Origin: Nocardia coubleae NBRC 108252
GTDB taxonomy: Bacteria > Actinomycetota > Actinomycetes > Mycobacteriales > Mycobacteriaceae
Assembly (NCBI RefSeq): GCF_001612805.1
Contig: NZ_BDBD01000016.1
Coordinates: 124,001 to 188,000, forward strand
DNA: 64,000 bases
Direction of reading: 5' to 3'
The position numbers and the translations under genes are program-made. The notes under the pieces are model-generated. The model saw only the letters and a program-made list of their open reading frames with translations. It searched no databases and was not told the origin of the DNA. This document shows positions 36,484 through 45,154 of this stretch, one piece after another. The stretch's first letter is position 1, and each line of letters opens with the position of its first letter.

Positions 36484-37656
36484 ATGGCCGTTGGTCGCAT
36501 GTTGCGCGTTCTTGCCGCTGCGAGTGTCTTGGCCGGCTGTGCCCTATTGGGCCCCGTCGCCGCATTCGCCGCGCCGGAAAAGCCGCCGACGCCCGCCGCG
36601 CAACCGTCCGGCAGCGGGAGCACCGGCATCGGGGGTAGCGGCGGTGAACCGGCCGAGGACCCCGCCCAGGGCAACGGCAAGCCGATCGAACTCACCCTGC
36701 CGGGTACGGGCAGCGGCAACGACCCGGCACCGGCGAATCAGGGCGATCCACCACAGACCGGTGCCGAAGTGGCCGAAGAGACCGAGTGGACCCCGCTGAG
36801 CATCCCCGGCCAGGACACCACCGAACTCCCGACCAAGGAAGTGGCCGGTCCGGCCTCCGGCTCCGCCGTCCTCGGCGCGGGCTCGGCCGCCGCCGGGCTG
36901 GTGCTCGGCACCGGTTCGGCGGGCCTCGGCGTGCTCCTCGGCACCGGCTCTGCGGGCCTTGGCGCCGTGCTCGGCACGGGCTCGGCAGGCGCCTTCGCGA
37001 TCCTCGGCACCGGTTCCGCCGGTGCCGCCGCCGTACTCGGCACCGGTTCGGCCGGTGCGGCCGCGGTGCTCGGCACCGGTTCGGCCGCCGTCGGTTCGGC
37101 CGCGGCGGGGACGGGCTCGGCGCTGGCCGGTACCGGCTCGGCTGCCGTCGGCTCGGCTGCCGTCGGCTCCGCCGCGGTCGGTTCCGCGGGCGCTGGTTCG
37201 GCGGCGACCGGCTCGGCCGCCGTCGGTTCGGCGGCTGTCGGTTCGGCCTCGCCGCTGCTGCTGTTGCTCCTGCTGCAGACCCCGCCGACGCCGTCGCCCG
37301 CGCTGCCCGCGATCGCGATCCCGCCCGCACCCGGCATGCCGTCGATTCCAGGTGTCGCCGCGCCGAATGTGGCTGTGGCAGCACCGGCCCCGGCCGATGC
37401 GCCGCCGCCCCCGGCCGCCGCACCCGCGCCGCCTGCCGCCGCCGCGCCCGCTCAGGCCGCCAAGCCCAACCACGAGGTCCGGCCCACCAGCGACAACAAC
37501 GGCCTGCCCGAACCCGAACTGCTGTCGGTGATCGGCGGTCTGATAGCGCTCGCCCTGGCCGGAACCGGCTCGGGCGCAGTGAGTTTCCAAGGTGCCGCCG
37601 CCGCCCAGGCGCGGGTGAACGCGGCGCGTGCCGAGTTCTTCGGACCGAGGTCGTGA
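36484..37656 (+). CDS. repeat-rich exported envelope protein (LGTGSAG repeats)
   Basis: A 390-residue exported protein. N-terminus: hydrophobic signal with a lipobox-like LAGC (Cys19) followed by a second possible cleavage site after AFA (about residue 29). Residues 31-128 are Pro/Gly/Ser/Thr-rich; 130-206 hold seven 11-residue repeats of the type LGTGSAGxxxV; 207-256 hold short GSAAV repeats; then a poly-Leu stretch (257-264), a Pro/Ala-rich linker (266-325) and a hydrophobic segment (about 345-362) before a basic tail. The pattern suggests a wall-spanning protein anchored at one or both ends. No homologue recognised; first gene of an island with an ImmA/IrrE peptidase. Confidence 0.72.
   Translation: MAVGRMLRVLAAASVLAGCALLGPVAAFAAPEKPPTPAAQPSGSGSTGIGGSGGEPAEDPAQGNGKPIELTLPGTGSGNDPAPANQGDPPQTGAEVAEETEWTPLSIPGQDTTELPTKEVAGPASGSAVLGAGSAAAGLVLGTGSAGLGVLLGTGSAGLGAVLGTGSAGAFAILGTGSAGAAAVLGTGSAGAAAVLGTGSAAVGSAAAGTGSALAGTGSAAVGSAAVGSAAVGSAGAGSAATGSAAVGSAAVGSASPLLLLLLLQTPPTPSPALPAIAIPPAPGMPSIPGVAAPNVAVAAPAPADAPPPPAAAPAPPAAAAPAQAAKPNHEVRPTSDNNGLPEPELLSVIGGLIALALAGTGSGAVSFQGAAAAQARVNAARAEFFGPRS
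36871..37101 (+). repeat. seven tandem 33-bp repeats encoding LGTGSAGxxxV
   Basis: In-frame repeats with period 33 bp, best conserved as CTCGGCACCGGTTCGGC at the start of each unit. They encode residues 130-206 of the exported protein. Such arrays change length by slippage or recombination. Confidence 0.8.
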
Positions 37657-37667
37657 GGGGATCTTCG

Positions 37668-38183
37668 ATGAGCAAGAGCAAGACCCAGTCCACCTCGCGG
37701 TCCTATCGTCGCGTCGCCGCCGCCGTCGACGCGGTGTGCGCGGTCGCCGCCGACTTCGACGCGACCACCCTCGATGAGGTGGTCGCGGCGGTCTCGCTCG
37801 AGCGGCAGCGCGAAATCGAGATCACCAGTGCGCAATTGGGCCCCGGCATCTGCGGCCAACGGCGCTTCTACCCCGAGCGCGACATCATCGTGCTCGCCGA
37901 CGCCCTGCCCAGCCGCGACCACACCCTCGCCCACGAACTCGGCCACATCGTGTTCGACCACGAGGGCGCGCCCGCGGTCGAGACGACACTCGAGGTCAGC
38001 GACGACCTCATCGCCTACATGCTCAGTCAGCGCGCCCACGCCCAGATCGTCGAGGACGGAGCCGACGACCTGGCCGAGTGGGAGGCCGAGACCTTCGCGG
38101 CCATGCTCATGACACGACTGCGCGTCTTCAACAACCGGGGCGCAGGCGTCTCGGTCCTTCGATTCGATGAGGCACTCGGATGA
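37668..38183 (+). CDS. ImmA/IrrE-family metallopeptidase
   Basis: A 171-residue protein with the zinc motif HELGH in LAHELGHIVFDHEG (about residues 85-98) and a downstream acidic E-W-E-A-E-T-F-A block that supplies the third ligand, as in COG2856 proteins. These peptidases usually cleave a cognate helix-turn-helix repressor to trigger transcription. No repressor is fused or immediately adjacent; the nearest is the EspR-like gene 1.1 kb away. ATG 37668 lies 11 bp after the repeat protein gene; its stop overlaps the next start (ATGA). The longer open frame upstream is a shadow. Confidence 0.82.
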   Translation: MSKSKTQSTSRSYRRVAAAVDAVCAVAADFDATTLDEVVAAVSLERQREIEITSAQLGPGICGQRRFYPERDIIVLADALPSRDHTLAHELGHIVFDHEGAPAVETTLEVSDDLIAYMLSQRAHAQIVEDGADDLAEWEAETFAAMLMTRLRVFNNRGAGVSVLRFDEALG

Positions 38184-39211
38184 CACTCTGGTTGACAGCC
38201 CTGCTGGTCTGGGTTGCCGCGGGTGCGCGAGTGGGACGCGTGCTCGTCAAGCCCGCGACAACGGCCCGCGTGGCCATCGTCGTCGCGGTCGCCGCCGTCG
38301 CACTCGCCTCGACCGTCGCCATCCCCGATATCGCCGTCGCCGTCGACAACCTGCTCCCGGGCGGCCTGCACAGCGGCTGGCTGTCCACGGGCATCGTCGA
38401 TTCGGCGTGGATCCTGTTCACCACCGCCACGTCGGTGGTCGCGTCCGCCGCCTGGCCGGTCGTGTCGCGACGCAACCTGCGCCAGGTCGCGATGATCGTC
38501 TACGGCATCGGCGCGCTCGCCATCGCGCTGACGCTGGCCTGGTCGTTCACCTTCGGCTGGATCGTCGTAGCGCTCGGCGCGGTCTTCATCGTCACCACCG
38601 GTCTGCGCAATCTGGACTGGACCACGCTGGGGCGCGGCATCGCGATCTACACGGCGGGAACGGCATTGGTGGCCGTGCTGGCCTTCGCCAACGCCGGCCG
38701 CGCCTTCCAGGGTGCCGAGCCGACCCCGCCCGGTCAGCCGACGTGGGGCTGGCAGGCGTGGGAGATCGCGAGCCTGCTGATCTCGCTCGGCGCGGTGTCG
38801 ATCGTCATCGAGCTGTGGTGGCGGGCCCGAATCCTGTTGCGGCGCATCCGCCCGCTGCACAAGCTGATGGTCGGCCGGTTCCCGGAGGTCGTCGCACCGG
38901 AGCAGAACGCCACCTCGGCGCAGCTGAAGGCCTCCGATCACGTGGCCCAGGTGATGGACGCGCTGTATCTGCTCTCGGGCAGCGGAATCGTCATCCCGGC
39001 GGCGGGTGAGCCGCCGAACTCCGTCCCCGAGCGCGCGGCCGTGGTGGCCGAGTGGGCGCGAAACCCGTTGGGGGACTTGTTCGTAGACGCGCGCTGGATC
39101 GCACCGCCGCCCGGCGTGAGCCCACGCGGCTGGGTGCTGGCGCTGGCGAAGCGATACGAGGTGGCGGTGGCGACGGCGGGCGCACCGCAGAACGCCGCCG
39201 CGTCGAGCTGA
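38180..39211 (+). CDS. multi-pass membrane protein with C-terminal cytosolic domain (MAB_1171c-like)
   Basis: A 343-residue protein with about six to seven membrane segments in residues 1-220 (e.g. TLWLTALLVWVAAGARVG, VAIVVAVAAVALASTVAI, AIYTAGTALVAVLAFANAG) and a soluble C-terminal domain of about 110 residues containing RIRPLHKLM and QLKASDHVAQVMDALYLL. Proteins of this layout occur beside ImmA/IrrE and Xre genes in Streptomyces and mycobacteria (MAB_1171c family, often called putative transporter) without assigned function. Start overlaps the peptidase stop, so the two are tightly coupled. Confidence 0.7.
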   Translation: MTLWLTALLVWVAAGARVGRVLVKPATTARVAIVVAVAAVALASTVAIPDIAVAVDNLLPGGLHSGWLSTGIVDSAWILFTTATSVVASAAWPVVSRRNLRQVAMIVYGIGALAIALTLAWSFTFGWIVVALGAVFIVTTGLRNLDWTTLGRGIAIYTAGTALVAVLAFANAGRAFQGAEPTPPGQPTWGWQAWEIASLLISLGAVSIVIELWWRARILLRRIRPLHKLMVGRFPEVVAPEQNATSAQLKASDHVAQVMDALYLLSGSGIVIPAAGEPPNSVPERAAVVAEWARNPLGDLFVDARWIAPPPGVSPRGWVLALAKRYEVAVATAGAPQNAAASS

Positions 39212-39221
39212 CACCGACAAC

Positions 39222-39267
39222 AAGAACGGGCCTGAGCTGGTGTTTCCACCGGCTCAGGCCCGTTCTT
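39222..39267. terminator. bidirectional terminator between the membrane protein gene and espR
   Basis: AAGAACGGGCCTGAGC pairs perfectly over 16 bp with the segment 39252-39267; the inner GGTG/CCAC pairing can extend the stem. It lies 10 bp after one stop and 21 bp after the convergent espR stop. Confidence 0.85.
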
Positions 39268-39288
39268 CGCGTATCCGCCTGGTTGTTC

Positions 39289-39705
39289 CTATTCCGTTCC
39301 GTCCGGAGGAATTTCGGGCAAGCCTTCGCTGGCCCGCAACTTCTCCGCCATGGAGGTGAGCAGATTCTGTGATTCTTCCGAGAGGTCGAATGCCCTGCTG
39401 GACAGACGACGCAGCCCGTAACCCTGCAGCTGCGCAAGCAGTTCCAGGTCGTGATCGATCTTGGCCGCGTAGATGTCGTTGAAGAAGTAGTCAGGCTTGA
39501 CCTTGAAGAACTTCGCCAGGGCGGCCACCGTCTCGTCGGACGGGTTGGTTCGTTGTCCCGACCGCAGCTGCGAGAGATACGGCTTGGAGATCGGATGCCC
39601 GGAGGCAGTCAGCGCAGCCGCAACCTCTGCGTTGGTGTGCGGCTTGCGCCCCGGGGGATGCACGGTTTCGAACAGCTTGTTCAGCCGCGCCGCGAAATCA
39701 GCCAT
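39289..39705 (-). CDS. espR: EspR-like helix-turn-helix nucleoid-associated regulator
   Basis: A 138-residue protein closely matching M. tuberculosis EspR (Rv3849): FAARLNKLFETVHPPGRKPH, then TNAEVAAALTASGHPISKPY and LSQLRSGQRTNPSDETVAAL (helix-turn-helix with its extra N-terminal helix), and a C-terminal dimerisation part (DHDLELLAQLQGYGLRRLSS). EspR binds many loci, including espACD, and affects envelope genes. ATG 39705 gives the conserved MADFAARLN start; a GTG at 39729 is less likely. Convergent with the ImmA/membrane-protein pair. An ACTGT-N4-ACAGT inverted repeat just upstream (39728-39741) may be an autoregulatory site. Confidence 0.85.
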   Translation of the reverse strand: MADFAARLNKLFETVHPPGRKPHTNAEVAAALTASGHPISKPYLSQLRSGQRTNPSDETVAALAKFFKVKPDYFFNDIYAAKIDHDLELLAQLQGYGLRRLSSRAFDLSEESQNLLTSMAEKLRASEGLPEIPPDGTE

Positions 39706-40070
39706 TGTGAGCCGCCCAATTCCCTTCACTGTACTAACAGTCGTTATCTCGGATACGTATCATTGATATTAGCGGCTCAGTAACTGAAAACCTACGCCTG
39801 ATTCAGGATTTCTCTGCGGATTCCGACGCTCACCTGCGTACAGGGCCCGCGACGGCCGCGTTTGCGGGGTCACGTCAACGACTCTTGTGGAGTCGATGGG
39901 TGCCGGAGTTCGTGCCCGTCGCGGGGGTCTTCCACCTCGGACCCATGATAGCCCAAAGATTGCTGATGTCTCATCATCCCCCTCGCCCCTCGGATCGTGT
40001 GGCGTACGACACGTTCCGGGCGCCTGGAGATGAATGTTCAACCTGGGCGCCCGGTTTCGGTACGTCCAGT
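39706..40070. other. 365-bp intergenic region upstream of espR and downstream of fadA5
   Basis: No convincing gene. It holds the espR promoter region (AT-rich by local standards, GATACGTATCATTGATATTAG at 39753-39773 region), the inverted repeat ACTGTACTAACAGT at 39728-39741, and near its right end the hairpin at 40016-40054. The rest shows no codon bias in any frame that I can support. Confidence 0.5.
40016..40054 (-). terminator. hairpin downstream of fadA5
   Basis: CCGGGCGCC pairs with GGCGCCCGG around a 21-nt loop, 17 bp beyond the fadA5 stop on the minus strand. The large loop makes it a weaker candidate. Confidence 0.5.
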
Positions 40071-41267
<1,197 letters not shown>

Positions 41268-41331
41268 TTATGTAAGCGGGGCAAAACCGCGAGGTTCTTC
41301 CGTCGTGGCATACCCTGTGCTTGAATGATTG

Positions 41332-41345
41332 TAGAACGTGTTTCA
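41332..41345. promoter_or_regulatory. KstR-type operator near cyp125
   Basis: TAGAACGTGTTTCA matches TnnAACnnGTTnnA in full. It precedes the cyp125 Shine-Dalgarno AAGGAGA by 8 bp. Confidence 0.75.
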
Positions 41346-41366
41346 GTTTGTCGAAGGAGACATCTG

Positions 41367-42647
41367 GTGGTAGATCCGCGCAACGAAGCCACGGGTACCC
41401 TGCCGAACCTGCCCGAGGGGTTCGACGTCACCGACCCGGCCATCTACGCCGAGCGTGTCCCGGCGGAGGAGTTCGCTGAGCTGCGCCGGTCGGCGCCGAT
41501 CTGGTGGAACCCGCAGCCGCCCGAGGTGGGTGGTTTCCACGACGACGGGTTCTGGGTGGTCAGCAAGCACGCCGACGTCAAGGAGGTCTCGCGCCGCAGC
41601 GATGTCTTCTCGACCTACGAGAACACCGCGATCCCGCGCTTCAACGACGACATCAAGCGCGAGCAGATCGAGCTGCAGCGCTTCGTCATCCTGAACAAGG
41701 ACGCCCCGGAACACACCAAGCTGCGCAAGCTGATCGCCAAGGGCTTCACCCCGCGCGCGGTGAACAGCCTGCGCGCCGAGCTGTCCTCGCGCGCGGAGAA
41801 GATCGTGAAGGCCGCGGCGGAATCGGGCGGCGGCGACTTCGTCACCCAGGTGGCCTGTGAGCTGCCGCTGCAGGCGATCGCCGAACTCATCGGTGTGCCG
41901 CAGGAAGACCGGATGAAGGTCTTCGAATGGTCCAACGACATGACCGGCTACGACGACCCCGACAATGTCGATGTCGACCCCGTCGCGGCGTCGATGGAGC
42001 TGCTCGGCTACTCGTACCAGATGGCCGAGGCGCGCAAGGCCTGTCCGGCCGACGACCTGGTCACCACCCTGATCGAGGCGGACGTCGACGGTGAGTCGCT
42101 GAGCGCGGAGGAGTTCGGCTTCTTCGTCATCGTGCTCGCGGTCGCCGGCAACGAGACCACCCGCAACGCGATCAGCCACGGCATGATCGCGTTCATGGAG
42201 AACCCCGATCAGTGGGAGCTCTTCAAGAAGGAACGCCCTGCCAGCGCGGTCGACGAGATCATCCGCTGGGCCACCCCGGTCACCTCCTTCCAGCGCACCG
42301 CGCTCGAGGACACCGAACTCGGCGGCGTGCAGATCAAGAAGGGCCAGCGCCTGGTGATGCTGTACCGCTCGGCGAACTTCGACGAGGACGTCTTCGAGAA
42401 CCCCGAGAAGTTCGACATCATGCGCAAGGAGAACCCGCACCTGTCCTTCGGCGGCACCGGCGCCCACTTCTGTGTCGGCGCGAACCTGGCCCGCCTGGAG
42501 ATCGAGCTGATCTTCAACGCCATCGCCGACCACCTGCCCGACATCACCAAGATCGGCGACCCCAAGCGTCTGCGCTCGGGTTGGCTCAACGGCATCAAGG
42601 AGCTCCCGGTCGACTACAAGACCAAGGGATGCCCGGTCTCGCACTGA
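41367..42647 (+). CDS. cyp125: steroid C26(27)-monooxygenase cytochrome P450 125
   Basis: A 426-residue P450. I-helix motif AVAGNETTRN (residues 258-267), ExxR helix (DEIIRW) and haem-binding LSFGGTGAHFCVGANLAR with Cys369. The N-terminal LPEGFDVTDPAIYAERVP and FVILNKDAPEHTKLRKLIAKGF are typical of Cyp125. It oxidises the sterol side-chain terminal methyl to the acid, the step before FadD19. GTG 41367 is chosen for the AAGGAGA 6 nt upstream; earlier in-frame starts run into the operator. In H37Rv chsE1 and related genes follow directly; here a terminator follows instead. Confidence 0.95.
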   Translation: MVDPRNEATGTLPNLPEGFDVTDPAIYAERVPAEEFAELRRSAPIWWNPQPPEVGGFHDDGFWVVSKHADVKEVSRRSDVFSTYENTAIPRFNDDIKREQIELQRFVILNKDAPEHTKLRKLIAKGFTPRAVNSLRAELSSRAEKIVKAAAESGGGDFVTQVACELPLQAIAELIGVPQEDRMKVFEWSNDMTGYDDPDNVDVDPVAASMELLGYSYQMAEARKACPADDLVTTLIEADVDGESLSAEEFGFFVIVLAVAGNETTRNAISHGMIAFMENPDQWELFKKERPASAVDEIIRWATPVTSFQRTALEDTELGGVQIKKGQRLVMLYRSANFDEDVFENPEKFDIMRKENPHLSFGGTGAHFCVGANLARLEIELIFNAIADHLPDITKIGDPKRLRSGWLNGIKELPVDYKTKGCPVSH

Positions 42648-42660
42648 GGCCACCAGACAG

Positions 42661-42692
42661 AACAGCCCCGGACCGAAAGGACCGGGGCTGTT
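42661..42692. terminator. bidirectional hairpin after cyp125
   Basis: AACAGCCCCGG pairs with CCGGGGCTGTT around a 10-nt loop, followed by GTGTTTTC on the plus strand. It lies between the convergent cyp125 and the ltp operon. Confidence 0.85.
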
Positions 42693-42705
42693 GTGTTTTC
42701 GGCGT

Positions 42706-43107
42706 TCAGGAGGCCTTGCGGCTGGTCGCCATCGCCCGGTCGACCTCCCAGAAGGCACGTAGGGCCGCGATCTTGCCGTCGGCGTCGACCTTGTAGGTGA
42801 ACACGCCCTCGGCGTCGATGAGGTAGCCGGCCATGGTTGTGCGGATCAGGCCGGTGAAGGCGATCTCGTTGCCGCACGCGAAGGAGTCCTCGAACAGGAA
42901 CTCGATCGAGTCGGTGTTGGCGATGGCCTTGTCCCAGAAGGCGCCGATCGCCTCGTGGCCACGATGACCCACGCCCTCGGGGTCGAAACCCGACGGGCCG
43001 ACGGGATCTTCGACGATCCCGTCCTCGGCGAACAACGCGATCCAGGCCGCGCGGTCCTTGGCCCGGACCGCGGCCTGCGAGGCCAATCCCGCATCGCGCG
43101 CGTTCAC
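42706..43107 (-). CDS. NTF2-like / SnoaL-type protein (ketosteroid isomerase fold)
   Basis: A 133-residue NTF2-fold protein: AWIALFAEDGIVEDPVGPSG (about residues 21-40), GHEAIGAFWDKAIA and a C-terminal FTYKVDADGKIAALRAFWEVD. The family includes ketosteroid isomerases, SnoaL cyclases and non-enzymatic binding proteins. The Asp in EDPVG is conserved in many members, but the Tyr expected of classic 3-ketosteroid isomerases is not evident. GTG start overlaps the stop of the LLM gene. Last gene of the ltp operon, so a steroid-CoA related role is likely by context only. Confidence 0.75.
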   Translation of the reverse strand: MNARDAGLASQAAVRAKDRAAWIALFAEDGIVEDPVGPSGFDPEGVGHRGHEAIGAFWDKAIANTDSIEFLFEDSFACGNEIAFTGLIRTTMAGYLIDAEGVFTYKVDADGKIAALRAFWEVDRAMATSRKAS

Positions 43108-43988
43108 GACGCCGCCACGATCGGATCGGCGATGTACTTCTCGGCGAAGCGGCGCAGCGAGTCCTGCTTGGCGGCGAGTTCGCCGTCGAAGCCGATGCCG
43201 TCGAAGAGCCACGGCACCACGATGATGTCGGTGACACCGGCGTCGGCCAGGTCCTGATAGCCGCTGCGGCCGTGGCGATCGATGCAGACCGCCTGGATCT
43301 CGAAGGGTTCGGTGTCCCTGCCGTATTCCGCCCGCAGCGTGCGCAGGGTCGCGATGGTCCCGGTGAGCTCGTCGAACTTCATCATCGCCGAGGTCCAGCC
43401 GTCGCCCACACGGGCCGCGCGGCGCAGGGCCGGACCGGTGTGGCCGCCGATGTAGAACGGCACCCGCTCGGTGGGAGCGGGGCTCATCTGCAACGGGTCG
43501 AAGTCGAAGAACTCGCCGTGGTACTCGACCATGCCGCCGTCGAGGACGAGTTTGATGACCTCGATCATCTCGTCCACCCGGGCGCCACGCTTGGCGTAAG
43601 GCACGCCGCACCACTCGAATTCCTCGGGTGCCCAGCCGATTCCGACGCCGAAGCCGAAGCGGTTGCCCGACATGTTGGCGATCGAGCCGACCTGGCGGGC
43701 CAGCAGCAGCGGATTGCGGGAGCCCAGCTTGAGCACGTTGGTGTAGAACCGCAGGTTCGTCGTCACGGCCGACATGGACGCGGCGGCGATGAGCGGATCC
43801 ACCCACGGTGTCTCCGGGCCCCAGAACCGGCTCCCGTCCGGGGTGTACGGGTAGTCGGCGCTCTGGGACTTCATGTAGAACAGCGAGTCGGGCAGGCCGA
43901 TCGAGGTGAACCCGCACTCCTCGGCCGTCTTGGCCAGCTCGGTGAGCTGGTCGAGCGGGCTCAGTGCGACACCGAGGGTGAATTTCAT
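43104..43988 (-). CDS. LLM-class F420/flavin-dependent oxidoreductase
   Basis: A 294-residue luciferase-like TIM-barrel protein: MKFTLGVALSPLDQLTELAK, GLPDSLFY, LGSRNPLLLARQVGSIANMS, FGFGVGIGWAPEEFEWCGVP and VPFYIGGHTGPALRRAARVGDGW. These are the marks of the LLM F420-dependent class common in actinobacteria. ATG 43988 overlaps the ltp3 stop; the NTF2-like gene overlaps its end. The coupling with ltp3 and ltp4 suggests a redox step on a sterol side-chain or ring intermediate, but cofactor and substrate cannot be read from sequence. Confidence 0.8.
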   Translation of the reverse strand: MKFTLGVALSPLDQLTELAKTAEECGFTSIGLPDSLFYMKSQSADYPYTPDGSRFWGPETPWVDPLIAAASMSAVTTNLRFYTNVLKLGSRNPLLLARQVGSIANMSGNRFGFGVGIGWAPEEFEWCGVPYAKRGARVDEMIEVIKLVLDGGMVEYHGEFFDFDPLQMSPAPTERVPFYIGGHTGPALRRAARVGDGWTSAMMKFDELTGTIATLRTLRAEYGRDTEPFEIQAVCIDRHGRSGYQDLADAGVTDIIVVPWLFDGIGFDGELAAKQDSLRRFAEKYIADPIVAAS

Positions 43989-45154
43989 TCGGGGCGCTCG
44001 CTTCCCACGACCCACATCGCGAAGTACTGCGACCCGCCACCGTAGGCATGGCCGAGGGCCTTACGCGCGCCCGCCACCTGGTAGTCGCCCGCCCGGCCCA
44101 TCACCTGCTTGGCCGCCTCGGCGAAACGGATGAGGCCCGACGCGCCGATCGGGTTGGACGAGAGCACTCCGCCCGACGGGTTCACCGGCAACCGGCCGCC
44201 GATCTCGGTCTCGCCCTTGTCGGTGAGCTTCCAGCCGTCGCCCTCGGCGGCGAAGCCGAGGTTCTCCAGCCACATCGGCTCGAACCAGGAGAACGGCACG
44301 TAGATCTCGGCGACGTCGATCTCCTCGAGCGGATCGGTGATGCCCGCGGCGGCCCACAGGGCGGCGGCCGCGTCCCGACCGGCCCGCGGATTCACCTGAT
44401 CGCGCCCGGAGAAGGTGGTCGGTTCGGTGCGCATCGCGGTGCCGTGCACCCAGGCGACCGTCTTGCCCTGTGCCTCGACGGCGGCCGCGGCCTCGGCGTT
44501 GCCGAGCACCACCGCGCAGGCGCCGTCCGAAGACGGGCAGGTCTCGTCGAATCGGATGGGGTCCCAGAGCATCTGGGAGGCCAGCACCGATTCGAGGGTG
44601 ATGTCGGGCTGGTGCAGGTGCGCGAGGGGATTCTTGGCACCGTTGCGCCGGTCCTTCACCGCCACCTGGGCGCCGATGTGCATGGGCGCGTTGGAGCGGC
44701 GGATGTAGGAGCGCACGTGCGGGGCGAAGTATCCGCCCGCGCCCGCGCCGACCGGCATGGTGAACGGCACCGGAATCGACAACGCCCACATGGCATTCGA
44801 CTCCGACTGCTTCTCCCACGCGATCGCGAGCACCTTGCCGTGCACACCGGCCTGCACCAGGTTGGTGGCGACGATGCCGGTCGACCCGCCGACCGACCCC
44901 GCCGTATGCACGCGCAGCAGCGGTTTGCCGATCGCGCCGAGTGCTTCGGCCAGGTACAGCTCGGGCATCATGACGCCCTCGAAGAAGTCGGGCGCCTTGC
45001 CGACCACGACCGCATCGATCTCGTCGATGGTCAGGCCCGCGTCGTCGAGCGCGCGATCGATCGCCTCACGGCACATGCCCGCCATGGACACGTCCGCACG
45101 TTTTGTCACGTGATGCGTTTGACCGGTGCCGAGCACCGCTGCGGGGAAGCTCAT
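43985..45154 (-). CDS. ltp3: thiolase-like lipid-transfer protein, probable side-chain aldolase (Ltp3)
   Basis: A 389-residue thiolase-superfamily SCP-x-like protein: TGQTHHVTKRADVSMAGM, EALGAIGKPLLRVHTAGSVG (region where thiolases carry the nucleophilic Cys; here a different residue), DETCPSSDGACAVVLGNAEA and NPSGGVLSSNPIGASGLIRF. It corresponds to Rv3523; ltp3 and ltp4 were shown in Rhodococcus to be needed for degradation of C24-branched sterol side chains. Overlaps ltp4 and the LLM gene by 4 nt each. Confidence 0.87.
   Translation of the reverse strand: MSFPAAVLGTGQTHHVTKRADVSMAGMCREAIDRALDDAGLTIDEIDAVVVGKAPDFFEGVMMPELYLAEALGAIGKPLLRVHTAGSVGGSTGIVATNLVQAGVHGKVLAIAWEKQSESNAMWALSIPVPFTMPVGAGAGGYFAPHVRSYIRRSNAPMHIGAQVAVKDRRNGAKNPLAHLHQPDITLESVLASQMLWDPIRFDETCPSSDGACAVVLGNAEAAAAVEAQGKTVAWVHGTAMRTEPTTFSGRDQVNPRAGRDAAAALWAAAGITDPLEEIDVAEIYVPFSWFEPMWLENLGFAAEGDGWKLTDKGETEIGGRLPVNPSGGVLSSNPIGASGLIRFAEAAKQVMGRAGDYQVAGARKALGHAYGGGSQYFAMWVVGSERPE

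Noticed and set aside
37260..37290. Poly-Leu stretch in the repeat protein as a full transmembrane helix.
   Set aside because: Only about eight residues long before a Pro-rich segment, too short to span a membrane.
42706..43107. Calling the NTF2-like gene a delta5-3-ketosteroid isomerase.
   Set aside because: The fold fits, but the catalytic Tyr/Asp set of true isomerases cannot be confirmed from the sequence, so only the family is reported.
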